Notes under the pieces: model-generated | Seen by the model: only the letters and a program-made list of their open reading frames with translations | What the model was told of the DNA's origin: nothing | Databases searched by the model: none | NCBI RefSeq assembly: GCF_015694425.1 | Contig: NZ_JADQDN010000005.1 | Coordinates: 248,001 to 312,000, forward strand | Reading direction: 5' to 3' | Length of the DNA: 64,000 nucleotides | DNA from: Microvirga terrestris | GTDB lineage: Bacteria; Pseudomonadota; Alphaproteobacteria; Rhizobiales; Beijerinckiaceae | Made by a program: the position numbers and the translations under genes | Part shown: positions 1 to 9,472 of the stretch, piece after piece | Numbering within the stretch: position 1 is the stretch's first letter | How the letters are laid out: every line of letters starts with the position of its first letter

Positions 1-29
1 CGCTCCCAGGTCGAGTCTGGGAGCGCAGA
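1..29. terminator. Hairpin, probable terminator of a gene left of the window
   Basis: A perfect 9-bp stem, CGCTCCCAG at 1-9 and CTGGGAGCG at 17-25, encloses a 7-base loop. It is followed within a few bases by a short T tract (CTTTTG). It probably ends a transcript that enters from outside the window. The T tract is short and six bases away, so the terminator assignment is tentative. Confidence 0.45.
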
Positions 30-212
30 CTTTTGCCACCACCAAAAGCTGCGCAAGCGGCGGACACGTTGTCCTTCTTGAGAGTGGCCCTTTGGGCTTG
101 CAAAACTCTATCCTTTTGTCCCGTCCACTACTCCCATCGTTTCCCCCTGGGACAGTTCCCAATCAGGTAAGCTTTCCCAACTTCGTCATAGAGCGAAGTG
201 AGGGAGAGGCTG

Positions 213-446
213 ATGCATACGGATCGGTTTGTCGTCTTCAGGTTCCAAGGCGAGTGGCTGGTCACTTACGCGGACCGAAAGCAGACAGCGTTCGCAACAC
301 GGCAGGACGCGGAGCGCTCCGCATTCGATGCCGCAGACAATCTCGCGTCCAGCGGCCATGCCGTTTCGATCCTCATCATCCCGGACGAAGCGGAGGCAAC
401 AACCTCTCTTCCGGACAAGAGCGAACAAAGGGCGAGTCTGAACTGA
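213..446 (+). CDS. Small hypothetical protein (DUF2188-like)
   Basis: This 77-residue soluble protein has no signal peptide or membrane segment. The N-terminal half (RFVVFRFQGEWLVTYADRK) followed by a residue run with FATRQDAERSAFDAA resembles small DUF2188-type proteins, in which a short beta sheet precedes an Ala-rich helix. The family link is from memory. I chose ATG 213 over the in-frame GTG at 198 because the purine-rich AGGGAGAGG at 201-209 sits just upstream as a ribosome binding site. No function can be assigned. Confidence 0.6.
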   Translation: MHTDRFVVFRFQGEWLVTYADRKQTAFATRQDAERSAFDAADNLASSGHAVSILIIPDEAEATTSLPDKSEQRASLN

Positions 447-538
447 CCCGAAACATCCTGTCCCTATCCTGGCATCCAGCCTGGGGATAAACGGCGCTTC
501 GGGTCATGCCCCCCGGCCCAAACCAGCCTGCCGCAAGC

Positions 539-573
539 TTGGGCATTCAGTTGCCACAATTGAATGCCCATAA
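539..573. other. Inverted repeat around a possible start codon
   Basis: GGGCATTCA at 541-549 and TGAATGCCC at 561-569 form a perfect stem with an 11-base loop, and flanking bases extend the pairing. The ATG at 564 that could start the next gene lies inside the right arm. It could be a transcriptional operator, or an RNA hairpin if the message starts upstream. Confidence 0.45.
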
Positions 574-872
574 GCCAAGATTATCCCGTTTGTTCATTGG
601 AGAGGATTGTGATTGTAGCCTATGATCTCGACGAGATGGTCGACCTCCTTGCGCTCAATCGCCCCTTCGAGGGCCCTGTCGGCGAGACCATGGCCCACAA
701 GGTAGCGACCCTGCCCCTTCGGGATGCAGTTGCCCTGGTCGTCGAGGATTGGGCAGACGACAAGTTCCGGCAACTGAGTGCCGTCATCGTCAGATCCTCA
801 GGACCTGCGATCCGGGGCTTCGAAGAGATCCGGGATCTTCATGCAATGGCGGAGGCCGGAACAGCCTCCTGA
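564..872 (+). CDS. Hypothetical protein of about 100 residues
   Basis: This is a short acidic soluble protein without recognised motifs, signal peptide or membrane segment. Two starts are possible. ATG 564 lies inside an inverted repeat and gives 102 residues. GTG 609 follows GGAGAGG at 598-604 and gives 87 residues, beginning near IVAYDLDEMVDLL. The frame has the codon bias expected of a real gene in this GC-rich genome. It stands alone between the small upstream gene and tRNA-Ser. Function unknown. Confidence 0.55.
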   Translation: MPISQDYPVCSLERIVIVAYDLDEMVDLLALNRPFEGPVGETMAHKVATLPLRDAVALVVEDWADDKFRQLSAVIVRSSGPAIRGFEEIRDLHAMAEAGTAS

Positions 873-983
873 TTGGCCCTTCCTCAACCCTTGCGGCGGG
901 CGAATTTGGACCTTGACGAAACCACCCCGTTCGCGTCTATTGCGCCACCTGCGAAGCGGGATCCCGATCCTGCCTTTTCGCCT

Positions 984-1074
984 GGAGACGTGGCCGAGCG
1001 GCTGAAGGCACTCGTTTGCTAAATGAGCATACCCCAAAAGGGTATCGAGGGTTCGAATCCCTCCGTCTCCGCCA
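984..1074 (+). tRNA. tRNA-Ser (anticodon GCT)
   Basis: A class II tRNA cloverleaf can be folded. The acceptor stem GGAGACG pairs with CGTCTCC, and the anticodon arm CTCGT/ATGAG encloses loop TTGCTAA with anticodon GCT. There is a long variable arm (TACCCC/GGGGTA-like) and a T arm GAGGGTTCGAATCCCTC. GCCA is encoded at the 3' end. It decodes AGC and AGU serine codons. Confidence 0.95.
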
Positions 1075-1167
1075 TCCCCTCTGCCAGCTCTTAAATTTCC
1101 CTGCAAAGTACGGCTTCGGGCAAAGCCTGAATGCCTTGCCTCCAGTAACAGGCGCAACAGAGCGGGT

Positions 1168-1590
1168 TCAGCCCTTCACGCTCACGACGTTGGTTGCCAC
1201 ACCCGGGCAGGCCAGAACGAACTCCGAATGCAGGCGGGTGTGCTCGATTCCGCTCACGACCGTGCAGCCCTTCAGGTGCGGCATGGTGGCGATGTACTCG
1301 ACCGCAGCTTCCTCATGCCTCACGCCCGTATGCGCCCGCACCGGCACGATCCCGCGGCGCTGCTCGCAGAGGGTCTGGGCGACCTCGGATACCCCGTAGG
1401 CAGCCACCAGGATCGTCGGCTCTCCCGGTCTCTGGAAGACCTGGTATCCGCCGCCGCATCGCGTCTCGACCTTGGCCGCAGGTGTTGCCACGTAGTAAGA
1501 GAGCGATCCGGGCGCCGTGCCACGGGCGCAGCCTGAGACGGATGCGGCCAGGGCCGCAGCAAGAACCAAGGGCAGGGTCCGGGTAAGCAT
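1168..1590 (-). CDS. Putative lipoprotein of unknown function
   Basis: The 140-residue product starts with a signal sequence (MLTRTLPLVLAAALAAS) and a lipobox-like VSGC near residue 20, so it is probably lipidated and anchored in the envelope. The remainder contains three further cysteines and no family I recognise. I chose ATG 1590 rather than the longer reading from 1632 because it places the signal sequence at the N terminus and is preceded by GAGGAA. It is transcribed towards the tRNA-Ser gene. No function is assigned. Confidence 0.7.
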   Translation of the reverse strand: MLTRTLPLVLAAALAASVSGCARGTAPGSLSYYVATPAAKVETRCGGGYQVFQRPGEPTILVAAYGVSEVAQTLCEQRRGIVPVRAHTGVRHEEAAVEYIATMPHLKGCTVVSGIEHTRLHSEFVLACPGVATNVVSVKG

Positions 1591-1722
1591 CGGTTCCTCG
1601 GAGTGAGAGCAGATCAGCCCTCCTAGCAGCAATTGTCGAGCTTGTCTTGAGCCTCTGCTCCCCGAAACGAACGGCCTGTGCTAATCCGGCGCGGGATGCA
1701 CAACCTGTGAGCGGAGAAGACT

Positions 1723-2076
1723 ATGACGGACATTCGGCGCGTCGGCGTCGCTGCGCGGTACAGCGATCTCGTGATCCTCGGCGACACGGCCTATTTCTCG
1801 GGCTACATTCCCGAAACGACGCTCCATGGGTCCGTCGCGGAGCAGACCCGGGACATTCTCGGGCAGATCGAGCAGTCGCTGGCCGAGATCGGCAGCGACA
1901 AGTCAAAGCTCCTGCAGGCGACGATTTGGCTCGCCGACATGGCCTCCTATGACGAGATGAATGCCGTCTGGGATGCTTGGCTTGATTCCGGGCAGGCTCC
2001 GGCCCGGGTCTGTGTCGAATCCAGGCTGGCGGATCCCGACTACCGGCTTGAAATCCAGATCATTGCAGCGCTCTGA
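1723..2076 (+). CDS. RidA/YjgF/YER057c family protein
   Basis: The 117-residue length and fold signature match RidA proteins, which deaminate reactive enamine/imine intermediates from PLP enzymes, although some family members have other roles. Visible features are YFSGYIPE near the N terminus, EQTRDILGQIEQSLAEIG in the central helix, and a C-terminal segment RVCVESRLADPDYRLEI. The Arg in RVCVE corresponds to the substrate-carboxylate-binding Arg of active RidA. The start is ATG 1723 with GGAGAAG 5 bases upstream. It is a single gene, convergent with the glycosyltransferase gene. Confidence 0.85.
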   Translation: MTDIRRVGVAARYSDLVILGDTAYFSGYIPETTLHGSVAEQTRDILGQIEQSLAEIGSDKSKLLQATIWLADMASYDEMNAVWDAWLDSGQAPARVCVESRLADPDYRLEIQIIAAL

Positions 2077-2087
2077 AGCCGCAAATC

Positions 2088-2885
2088 TTACGCCCGCTCG
2101 GCCCTGGAACTGGCCTTGGCCAGGGCATTCATGCGCTTGCGCTCGTAGTGCTTGGCCAGCCGCAGGTGGCGCCAAGTGGCGTAGTTCATCGCGATCAAGA
2201 AGCCGTAGGTGCCCCGCAGAATATGCAGCCGCCCGAAATAGGCTTTGAGGAAAGCGGCTGGGAATTCGAAATAGACCCGCCATGTGGGAATCGAGATGCC
2301 CCTCACCTCGAAGTCGACGGCCTGCTGATCGGTATAGCTGTTGAGCTTGGCCAGCTGATCCCCGAGGGATCGCACAGACCGGTGATGCACGAGGCCTTTG
2401 AGCTTGCCGGTCTTCGTGCCGGGATTCAGGTCGACCCGGTCGTGAACGAGCGAGGAGGAATATCGGCCGGCATCCCGGCGGTAGAGCCGGACGGGCGCAA
2501 CGCGGTAGGCCAATGGATGCGGAGCCGCCTCCCCTGGGAAGGTCTCGACGATGCGGATTCCGTAGGCCTGGCAGGACGGTTCCCCATGGGCAAACAGGGC
2601 ACGGATCTCGGCCAGCAGCTCCGGCGACACCACCTCGTCCGCATCGAGGTTCAGGAGCCATTCGTGCCGGCACTGATCCTCGGCGAAGCGCTTCTGAAGA
2701 CCGTAGCCCGGCCATGGATTGAAGATGACGCGTGCGCCGAGCTCCTCAGCCACCGCCTGCGTTCCGTCGGTCGAGCCTGAATCGACCACGACCAGATCGT
2801 CCGTCAGGCCGCGGATGGCGCGGATGGTCGCGCCGATCCGGTCGGCTTCATTCTTGGCGATGATGAAGACGGAAACAGGAAGCAT
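2088..2885 (-). CDS. Family 2 glycosyltransferase (WaaE/KdtX-like)
   Basis: This 265-residue GT-A fold enzyme opens with VSVFIIAKNEADRIG, has DSGSTDGT for nucleotide-sugar binding, and has LNLDADE as the DXD metal site near residues 90-96. This order matches the WaaE/KdtX-like glycosyltransferases that add a hexose to the lipopolysaccharide core. There is no extended membrane domain, so it probably acts at the cytoplasmic face of the inner membrane. No other LPS genes are adjacent, so the acceptor is unknown. It starts at ATG 2885 and converges on the RidA gene with only 11 bases between stops. Confidence 0.85.
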   Translation of the reverse strand: MLPVSVFIIAKNEADRIGATIRAIRGLTDDLVVVDSGSTDGTQAVAEELGARVIFNPWPGYGLQKRFAEDQCRHEWLLNLDADEVVSPELLAEIRALFAHGEPSCQAYGIRIVETFPGEAAPHPLAYRVAPVRLYRRDAGRYSSSLVHDRVDLNPGTKTGKLKGLVHHRSVRSLGDQLAKLNSYTDQQAVDFEVRGISIPTWRVYFEFPAAFLKAYFGRLHILRGTYGFLIAMNYATWRHLRLAKHYERKRMNALAKASSRAERA

Positions 2886-2961
2886 GGCGGGTGCCTAGCC
2901 GCCCTGCCGGTTTGTGGCAAGAGCCTTGAATCCCTGGGCGATAGGGGATCGGGCCGATTGT

Positions 2962-3576
2962 TCAGGCCTGTGCCATCAATCCCTCAGCTTGCAGGGCGCG
3001 CTTCACCATAGGGCGAGCGGAAACCCGTGTCATATAGGCGGTGACAGCCGGATGATCCGAGAGGTCGATCCGGTGAAAGCGGCTCCAGCTGAGCACGGTG
3101 AAACAATAGGCATCTGCAACGGTGAAATGCTGGCCGGCCAGGTAGGAACGTCCCTGCAGGCACTGATCGAGATAGGCGAAGCGGCGCTGGAGGTGGCCCA
3201 CGGCCAGCTGCCGGGCTTTCGGGGGCATCGGGGCGGTCCAGAGCGGATCAAAACCCTTGTGAAGCTCCGCACCCGTGAAGTCGAGCCATTCCTTGACGCG
3301 GTAGCGTTCCAGGGATCCCAGTTTCGGCAGGAGCCGGGTACCGGGCACCTGATCGGCCAGATACTCGAGGATCACCGGCACTTCGGCCAGGACATCACCG
3401 CTGTGAAGGGCGAGTGCCGGAACGTAACCCTTCGGATTGATCCTGATATAGTCCCGGCCGGAAGCCGTGGTCTGGGTCTTCAGGTCGACCTTGTCGTACT
3501 CGATCTGCAGGCCGGCCTCACAAGCGATAATTCTTGGCGCGAGGGAGCAGGCCCCAGGGGTGTAGTACAGCTTCAT
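2962..3576 (-). CDS. Glutathione S-transferase, bacterial beta-type
   Basis: The 204-residue protein has a thioredoxin-like N-terminal domain (MKLYYTPGACSLAPRI) with Cys10 in the place of the catalytic cysteine of beta-class GSTs. The cis-Pro loop VPAL is at about residues 53-56, and an all-helical C-terminal domain ends in the usual helix. It should conjugate glutathione to electrophiles or reduce mixed disulfides in the cytosol. The start ATG 3576 follows AAGGGT. It is monocistronic by spacing, with an AT-rich 117-bp gap upstream that probably holds its promoter. Confidence 0.9.
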   Translation of the reverse strand: MKLYYTPGACSLAPRIIACEAGLQIEYDKVDLKTQTTASGRDYIRINPKGYVPALALHSGDVLAEVPVILEYLADQVPGTRLLPKLGSLERYRVKEWLDFTGAELHKGFDPLWTAPMPPKARQLAVGHLQRRFAYLDQCLQGRSYLAGQHFTVADAYCFTVLSWSRFHRIDLSDHPAVTAYMTRVSARPMVKRALQAEGLMAQA

Positions 3577-3693
3577 CGTGACCCTTCTTACCGAGCCCCC
3601 ACGGGAATTTAAAATTATAACGTAACACGATGGGTAATTCCTACGTCATACGATGGCGCTTTCAAGGCACCTTAGACTAATTGATACACTATT

Positions 3694-4536
3694 TCACAAG
3701 CTATTTGTCGGCTCTCCAAGAAGCTCCCCTTCGCGGGCCCGACCCGAAGCCTGCGGATGCTTCCGGACGCGAAGCTTCGCCAAGAGGGGAAAGTGGTCCG
3801 ATGCAACGCGGGCCAAGGGCGTCCTCACGGGCCCGGCATCAAGCACTTCGATCGACTTGGTGACGAAGACGTGATCGAGGCGCAGCACCGGCGCGCGGGT
3901 ATGAAAGGTCGGTTGCGGCTCGCCGAAGGAGTTGGAAAGCTGGGCATCCTGCAGCGTGTCGGCGATCAGCCGGTAGGAACGTGAAAGAGGCGGCGCGTTG
4001 AAATCGCCCAGCAGCACCGCCGGTTCGGCGCAATCGGGATGGCCGATCCAATCCCGTCCGACGAGAGCCGCAGCCTGGGTCCGCCTTTCCCCGGAGCGGA
4101 GGGAGAGATGGGCGTTGACCACCTGGATGGTCTGGCCGTCAATCTCCACAGCCACCCAGAGCGCGCTACGTTTCTCGAAGGACGGCCGCGTCGACTGGGT
4201 CGGGAGCCGTCCGGACTTCACGACCCGCGAGGAATGGCGCGTGAGCACCGCGATGCCGTACTGCTCCCCCAGGATGCGGATCGTCGGCTGGAAATGCATG
4301 TCCATGCCGAGAGCCGAGGCCACGGTCGCAGCCTGATCCACCTCCCCTGTCCGGACGCGTCCGACGCGGACTTCCTGCAGGGCCACGATGTCCGGCCGGC
4401 AGGATGCGATCACCTCCGCGATCCGTGTCGGGGAAATCTGCCTGTCCGTACCGAGCCAGCGATGGACATTATAGGTGAGGATCCGAAGGGCGTGCCCCGG
4501 GCTTTCGGTGTGCTTCAAAGTTTCGTACCGGCTCAA
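3694..4536 (-). CDS. Endonuclease/exonuclease/phosphatase (EEP) family hydrolase
   Basis: The 280-residue frame contains the EEP metal-dependent phosphoesterase signatures in order: LTYNVHR, DIVALQEV with the metal-binding Glu, VVNAHLSL, LLGDFNAPP, and near the C terminus RLDHVFV and SDHFPLLA. Family members cleave phosphodiester or phosphomonoester bonds in DNA, RNA or lipids, and the substrate cannot be read from sequence. No ATG lies in a suitable place; TTG 4536 or TTG 4518 must be used, so the start is uncertain. No membrane segment is seen. It is divergent from copA, sharing a 213-bp intergenic region. Confidence 0.85.
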   Translation of the reverse strand: MSRYETLKHTESPGHALRILTYNVHRWLGTDRQISPTRIAEVIASCRPDIVALQEVRVGRVRTGEVDQAATVASALGMDMHFQPTIRILGEQYGIAVLTRHSSRVVKSGRLPTQSTRPSFEKRSALWVAVEIDGQTIQVVNAHLSLRSGERRTQAAALVGRDWIGHPDCAEPAVLLGDFNAPPLSRSYRLIADTLQDAQLSNSFGEPQPTFHTRAPVLRLDHVFVTKSIEVLDAGPVRTPLARVASDHFPLLAKLRVRKHPQASGRAREGELLGEPTNSL

Positions 4537-4687
4537 TTATCGTTACAGGTAAAGCCATCGCCCCGCTCGGGACAAGCCAAGAGGCCCGATTGCGCGGCGT
4601 ATGTGTCAAACGTGTCGGATCAATGACTCTGCTTCAAGCCCGGTTCCAAGGCTTCGCAGAGCTCACGAACCGAGGATTTGAAGGCAC

Positions 4688-4718
4688 TTGACCTTCCCAT
4701 GATTGGAAGGACTAAACC
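4688..4718 (+). promoter_or_regulatory. copA promoter with CueR operator
   Basis: A -35 box TTGACC (4688-4693) and a -10-like TAAACC (4713-4718) are separated by 19 bp, the over-long spacer typical of MerR-family promoters. The spacer region carries a dyad, ACCTTCC at 4691-4697 and GGAAGGA at 4705-4711, with one mismatch. It resembles the known CueR site. Copper-loaded CueR would untwist this spacer to activate copA-cueR. Confidence 0.85.
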
Positions 4719-4749
4719 TGCTCCCCATATCAGGATCAGGAGATTCCTC

Positions 4750-7278
4750 ATGGCCACCGGCAAGCTTGCCCCCACCGACGCAATCGACATTCCCATCGAG
4801 GGCATGACCTGTGCCTCCTGCGTGAACCGGGTCGAAAAGGCGATCCGGTCGGTCGAGGGCGTTACGGCCACCAACGTCAATCTGGCGACGGAGCGGGCCC
4901 ATGTGGAGTTCGGGTCCGGGAGTGCTAACCCTGCTGCCGTTGCGGAGGCGATCCGGACGGCAGGTTATGAGCCCTCCGACAGCACGGTCGATCTGAAGAT
5001 CGGCGGCATGACCTGCGCTTCCTGCGTCGGCCGGGTCGAGAAGGCGCTCAAGCGCGTGCCCGGCGTCCTTGAAGCCAATGTCAATCTCGCCACGGAGCGT
5101 GCTTCCATCCGCTATCTCGGCGGAGCGGACATGGTGGGCCGTCTGATCACGGCCGTCGAACAGACCGGCTACGAGGCCGCGGCGCTGCGGCAGGACAAGG
5201 ACCAAAACGACCGGGAGCGTGCAGCCCGGGAGGCCGAGATCTCCGGTCTCTGGCGTTCCCTCACCCTGGCGGCTCTCCTGACCCTGCCGGTTTTCGTGCT
5301 CGAAATGGGCTCTCACTTCATCCCGGTCATCCATGACTGGGTGATGGAGACGTTCGGGCACCGCACAAGCTGGTACCTGCAATTCGCGCTCACCACCCTC
5401 GTGCTGTTCGGGCCAGGCCTGCGCTTCTTCCGCAAGGGCGTGCCGGCCCTGCTGCGCTGGGCGCCGGACATGAACTCCCTCGTGGTGCTCGGCACCAGTG
5501 CGGCCTATGCCTATTCGGTGGTGGCCACCTTCCTGCCCGGCCTCCTGCCGGCCAGCATGGCGAACGTCTATTACGAGGCGGCTGCCGTGATCGTGACCCT
5601 GATCCTGCTTGGGCGCTATCTCGAGGCGAAGGCGAAGGGGCGCACCTCCGAGGCGATCAAGCACCTGATGGGCCTGCAGGCGAAAACCGCCCGCGTGGTG
5701 CGTGAGGGCCAGACCCTGGAGATCCCGCTCGATCAGGTGCTCGCCGGGGACGTGGTGCAGGTTCGCCCAGGCGAAAAGATCCCGGTCGATGGCGAGGTCG
5801 TGGAAGGCTCCTCCTTCGTGGACGAGTCCATGATCACCGGCGAGCCCGTGCCAGTGCAGAAGGCTCAAGGCGCCGAGGTCGTCGGCGGCACCATCAACAA
5901 GACCGGCAGCTTCACGTTCCGAGCCACCCGTATCGGTGCCGACACGGTGCTGGCCCAGATCATCCGCATGGTCGAGCAGGCGCAAGGCTCCAAGCTGCCG
6001 ATTCAGGCGGTCGTCGACCGGGTGACGGCATGGTTCGTGCCGGCCGTGATGGCCGCAGCCGCCCTCACCTTCTTGGTCTGGCTCATCCTCGGCCCGGAAC
6101 CGGCGCTCACCTTCGCGCTGGTCAATGCGGTGGCCGTGCTGATCATCGCCTGCCCCTGCGCCATGGGACTGGCCACGCCCACCTCGATCATGGTCGGCAC
6201 CGGCCGAGCGGCGGAGCTTGGCGTGCTGTTCCGCCAGGGCGAGGCTCTGCAGAGCCTGAAGGAGGTCGGCGTCGTCGCCCTCGACAAAACCGGAACCCTG
6301 ACTCAAGGCCGCCCGGAGCTGACCGACTTCGTGACTGCGCCCGGCGTTTCGGAACTAGAGGTGCTAAGGCTGGTCGCTGCCGTAGAAGCACGCTCCGAAC
6401 ACCCGATCGCCCAAGCCATCGTCGCGGCTGCCGAGAAGCGTAGTCTTAGCCTGCCCGCAACCGATAGCTTCGAGGCCGTGCCCGGCTTCGGGGTCTCGGC
6501 CATGGTGGAGGGCCGGAAGGTCCATGTGGGTGCGGACCGCTTCATGACGAAGCTCGGTCTCCCCATCGCCGAATTCGCCGACACGGCCGCTCGCCTCGGT
6601 GCCGAGGGCAAGAGCCCGCTCTATGCGGCTATCGACGGAAGGCCTGCCGCCACCATCGCGGTTGCCGACCCGATCAAGCCGTCGACGCCTGAGGCTATTG
6701 AGGCACTCCATGCGCTCGGGCTGAAGGTTGCAATGATCACCGGCGATAACCGCAGGACTGCCGAGGCGATTGCCCGGCGGATCGGCATCGACGAGGTGGT
6801 GGCGGAGGTGCTGCCCGAGGGCAAGGTCGAGGTGGTGAAGCGGCTGCGCGCAGCCCATGGCAAGATCGCCTTCGTGGGCGACGGCATCAACGATGCGCCG
6901 GCGCTGGCCGAAGCCGATATCGGCATCGCCATTGGCACGGGCACGGACATCGCGATCGAGAGCGCCGACGTGGTGCTCATGTCAGGCGACGTGCGCGGCG
7001 TGGTGAACGCCATCGCTCTATCCAAGGCGACGATCCGCAACATCGGACAGAATCTTTTCTGGGCCTTCGCCTACAACGTGCTGCTGATCCCGGTCGCGGC
7101 GGGCGCGCTCTATCCGGTCTACGGCATCCTGCTCTCGCCGATCTTCGCGGCGGGCGCCATGGCGCTCTCCAGCGTCTTCGTTCTCGGCAATGCCTTGAGG
7201 CTGCGCGGCTTCAAGGCTCCCGTTCCCTCCTTGCAGGGCATCGCCCCTGCGGCTCAACCGGCTGAAGGTGTCGCATGA
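4750..7278 (+). CDS. copA: Cu(I)-exporting P1B-type ATPase
   Basis: The 842-residue pump exports Cu(I) (or Ag(I)) from the cytoplasm using ATP. Two N-terminal heavy-metal-associated domains carry GMTCASC (Cys21/24 and Cys89/92). Later come TGE of the actuator domain, the transmembrane CPC metal site, the phosphorylation motif DKTGT, the SEHP motif of the nucleotide domain and GDGINDAP. Eight membrane helices fit the family. I chose ATG 4750, preceded by AGGAGA at 4738-4743; the longer reading from 4678 would translate the CueR operator. The gene overlaps cueR by 4 bases (ATGA), implying co-transcription and translational coupling. Confidence 0.97.
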   Translation: MATGKLAPTDAIDIPIEGMTCASCVNRVEKAIRSVEGVTATNVNLATERAHVEFGSGSANPAAVAEAIRTAGYEPSDSTVDLKIGGMTCASCVGRVEKALKRVPGVLEANVNLATERASIRYLGGADMVGRLITAVEQTGYEAAALRQDKDQNDRERAAREAEISGLWRSLTLAALLTLPVFVLEMGSHFIPVIHDWVMETFGHRTSWYLQFALTTLVLFGPGLRFFRKGVPALLRWAPDMNSLVVLGTSAAYAYSVVATFLPGLLPASMANVYYEAAAVIVTLILLGRYLEAKAKGRTSEAIKHLMGLQAKTARVVREGQTLEIPLDQVLAGDVVQVRPGEKIPVDGEVVEGSSFVDESMITGEPVPVQKAQGAEVVGGTINKTGSFTFRATRIGADTVLAQIIRMVEQAQGSKLPIQAVVDRVTAWFVPAVMAAAALTFLVWLILGPEPALTFALVNAVAVLIIACPCAMGLATPTSIMVGTGRAAELGVLFRQGEALQSLKEVGVVALDKTGTLTQGRPELTDFVTAPGVSELEVLRLVAAVEARSEHPIAQAIVAAAEKRSLSLPATDSFEAVPGFGVSAMVEGRKVHVGADRFMTKLGLPIAEFADTAARLGAEGKSPLYAAIDGRPAATIAVADPIKPSTPEAIEALHALGLKVAMITGDNRRTAEAIARRIGIDEVVAEVLPEGKVEVVKRLRAAHGKIAFVGDGINDAPALAEADIGIAIGTGTDIAIESADVVLMSGDVRGVVNAIALSKATIRNIGQNLFWAFAYNVLLIPVAAGALYPVYGILLSPIFAAGAMALSSVFVLGNALRLRGFKAPVPSLQGIAPAAQPAEGVA

Positions 7279-7730
7279 ATATCGGACAGGCTGCTCAAGC
7301 CTCCGGCGTCTCCGCCAAGATGATCCGCTACTATGAATCCATCGGGCTGATCCCGAAAACCGTGCGGACGGAAGCGGGATACCGGGTCTATTCGGATCAT
7401 GACGTGCACACCCTGCGCTTCATCCGGCGTTCGCGCGATCTCGGATTCTCCGTCGAGCAGATCGCCGATCTCGTATCGCTCTGGCAGGATCGCGAGCGTG
7501 CGAGCAAGGATGTGAAGGCCATCGCGCTGGAGCATGTAACCGTGCTCGAGCGCAAGATCCGCGAATTGCAGGAGATGGCCTCGACCCTGACGCATCTCGC
7601 CAGGAACTGCCATGGCGACACGCGACCGCATTGCCCGATCCTGGAGGAACTGGCCAACGACGAGGCCGAGCGGGCACATGCGAAGCCCGATGCCAAGTTC
7701 GGCGTACTGGGCAAGGTGTCCGCACGATAG
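7275..7730 (+). CDS. cueR: Copper-responsive MerR-family activator CueR
   Basis: This 151-residue dimeric regulator has a MerR helix-turn-helix ([20 protein letters not shown]), a dimerisation helix, and a C-terminal metal loop CHGDTRPHC. The two cysteines are separated by seven residues, as Cys112 and Cys120 of E. coli CueR are, which fits linear Cu(I) coordination. Because it is translated from the copA transcript by a 4-base overlap, activation of the upstream operator would also raise its own level. This differs from E. coli, where cueR and copA are unlinked. Assignment as a monovalent-metal sensor is strong; Cu versus Ag or Au preference is not visible. Confidence 0.95.
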   Translation: MNIGQAAQASGVSAKMIRYYESIGLIPKTVRTEAGYRVYSDHDVHTLRFIRRSRDLGFSVEQIADLVSLWQDRERASKDVKAIALEHVTVLERKIRELQEMASTLTHLARNCHGDTRPHCPILEELANDEAERAHAKPDAKFGVLGKVSAR

Positions 7731-7793
7731 GCGCGGCCGACAACTCGCCACGACCTTCTCAGGACGAGGTGAGACTTCTATAAGGGCAGCTGT

Positions 7794-8372
7794 TCAGGCC
7801 GCCATCTCCACCTCGCGGCCGCGTCCGAGATCGCGCATGAGCTGCTCATAGCGGGGCATCCTGCGGAGCTGGTGCCTATAGTGCCGGCGCAGATTGTCGA
7901 CGAGCCGCCCGCCGCGCGACAGAAGATCGTCGGCAAACGCGATCATGAGGGAGTTCGGCCATGCCTGAGGACGGATCTCGGCCAGCCGCTCGAAGAGAAC
8001 CTCCTCACTTTCCTCCGGATTCGCCTGGGCCATGAGCGTCAGCATGGCGGCCGTCGAGCGGGACACGCCCATGTGGCAGTGAACGAGCAGATGCCCTTCG
8101 GCCCCTTTGCCACGTTCCTGAGCGACCTCGTCGCCGAAGCGGAGCACCGCCTCCACATGCTCAGGTGCAGGCAGGATCATACCCTCGATGGGGTTGATGA
8201 TGTCGTGAAAGCGCAGGATCGTCCGATGATGGGGATCATAGGCCTCGAATGCTTCGGGATCCGGGTGTTCCGGATCGAGGATCGACAGCACATGGGTCAC
8301 GGACCGCTCGCGCTGGTCAGGAAGCTCGGAGATGCCGCAGATCGTGAGCATCTTTATGGAATGGGGCTGCAT
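7794..8372 (-). CDS. Dual-specificity/tyrosine phosphatase-like protein
   Basis: The 192-residue protein contains the cysteine phosphatase P-loop HCHMGVSR (CX5R; Cys99 and Arg105 from the ATG) followed by ST, and an upstream Asp in RFHDI near residue 57 that could be the general acid. The compact size resembles bacterial predicted protein tyrosine phosphatases. Its substrate is unknown. I used ATG 8372; an internal ATG at 8351 is also possible, since conservation would begin around LTICGISEL. It is convergent with cueR and divergent from the L,D-transpeptidase gene. Confidence 0.82.
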   Translation of the reverse strand: MQPHSIKMLTICGISELPDQRERSVTHVLSILDPEHPDPEAFEAYDPHHRTILRFHDIINPIEGMILPAPEHVEAVLRFGDEVAQERGKGAEGHLLVHCHMGVSRSTAAMLTLMAQANPEESEEVLFERLAEIRPQAWPNSLMIAFADDLLSRGGRLVDNLRRHYRHQLRRMPRYEQLMRDLGRGREVEMAA

Positions 8373-8627
8373 CAAAGCACTCGTTCAACGGCTGGACCGG
8401 GACAAAGACCTTACCGGATGTTGTCCGGAGGTTAACTCATGGCTCTCCAATAGGATCACTTCGTTCAAAAGACTGTGTCTTGCAAACCACAGGCGCCGTC
8501 TGCCACATTCCGGCCACCGAAGATTCACCTTCTCGTCACTCCTGGGACTATCTCTTTTGAGGAACACCGCCGCCCGCAAGGGCTGGCGGATGAAGCCAAT
8601 AACCAGAAACTGCAGGTTACCCTACTG

Positions 8628-9356
8628 ATGTTTGCTGCACTGGCCCCGAGCCGATCCTTATTGCACAGAGCTGTCCGCTCCTTCGCTCTGATTCTTCCCA
8701 TGGCCCTGGCGGCTTGCGTGTCCACCCAGCCTCCACAGCAGGCTGTGCGCCGCATCGATCCCGCCTATGCGGCGATGTATGGGCCGCGCGCCGACGAGCT
8801 CCACCCCCTCCCGGCGACGGACATTTCCGAGGTCGACCCACGCTTCCTGCGCCGCGAGGTTGCCTATTACGGCCGCGAAGAACCCGGCACCATCGTGGTC
8901 GATACGCAATCCCGCTTTTTGTACCTGGTGCGCGAAGGCGGCCGCGCGATTCGCTACGGCATTGGCGTCGGCAAGGAAGGCCTTGCCTGGGGCGGCCGCG
9001 CCCGCGTCGGTCGCAAGGCTTCGTGGCCGAGCTGGACGCCAACCGCGGCGATGATACGGCGTGAGCCCGAGCGTAACCGTCCATGGGCCGGCGGCATGCC
9101 GGGAGGCCTGAACAACCCGCTCGGTGCACGCGCCCTTTATCTCTATGACGGCGGCCGCGATACCATGTATCGCATCCACGGCACGACCGAGCCTTGGTCC
9201 ATAGGCCAGTCCGTGTCGAGCGGCTGCATCCGCATGTTCAATCAGGACATCATCGACCTCCACAGCCGCGTCCCCGTCGGCTCGCCCGTGGTTGTGCTGC
9301 AGGGACAACGTCTCTTCGACGTTGAGGACGAGCTGCGGGTCTCATCGGCCTACTGA
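8628..9356 (+). CDS. L,D-transpeptidase (YkuD domain), probable lipoprotein
   Basis: The 242-residue protein has a hydrophobic N terminus ending in LAAC (Cys30), a plausible lipobox. A YkuD catalytic domain covers about residues 90-230. The signature HGTTEPWSIGQSVSSGCIRM carries the catalytic His and Cys (SSGCIRM). Such enzymes make 3-3 crosslinks in peptidoglycan or attach proteins to it, in the periplasm. I chose ATG 8628 so that the signal sequence is N-terminal; the frame stays open further upstream but lacks a sensible start. A terminator follows directly. Confidence 0.88.
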   Translation: MFAALAPSRSLLHRAVRSFALILPMALAACVSTQPPQQAVRRIDPAYAAMYGPRADELHPLPATDISEVDPRFLRREVAYYGREEPGTIVVDTQSRFLYLVREGGRAIRYGIGVGKEGLAWGGRARVGRKASWPSWTPTAAMIRREPERNRPWAGGMPGGLNNPLGARALYLYDGGRDTMYRIHGTTEPWSIGQSVSSGCIRMFNQDIIDLHSRVPVGSPVVVLQGQRLFDVEDELRVSSAY

Positions 9357-9383
9357 CTGCGCCTGTACCAACTGGGACAGAGC

Positions 9384-9415
9384 AAAGGGCTGGCCGCTGG
9401 CTAGCCCTTTTTCTT
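9384..9415 (+). terminator. Rho-independent terminator after the L,D-transpeptidase gene
   Basis: AAAGGGCTGGCC and GGCTAGCCCTTT form a stem with one G-T pair and a three-base loop, followed by a T-rich run (TTTTTCTT). It lies 28 bases after the stop codon. Confidence 0.85.
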
Positions 9416-9472
9416 AGATGACGGGTCACAACCGGCGTGTAGGATCATTCCGTCTCTGCTGGAGGCATTGTC

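Noticed and set aside
4663-6306. A 547-residue minus-strand frame inside copA
   Set aside because: It is antisense to the ATPase core, is His/Gly/Arg rich without motifs, and copA is unambiguous.
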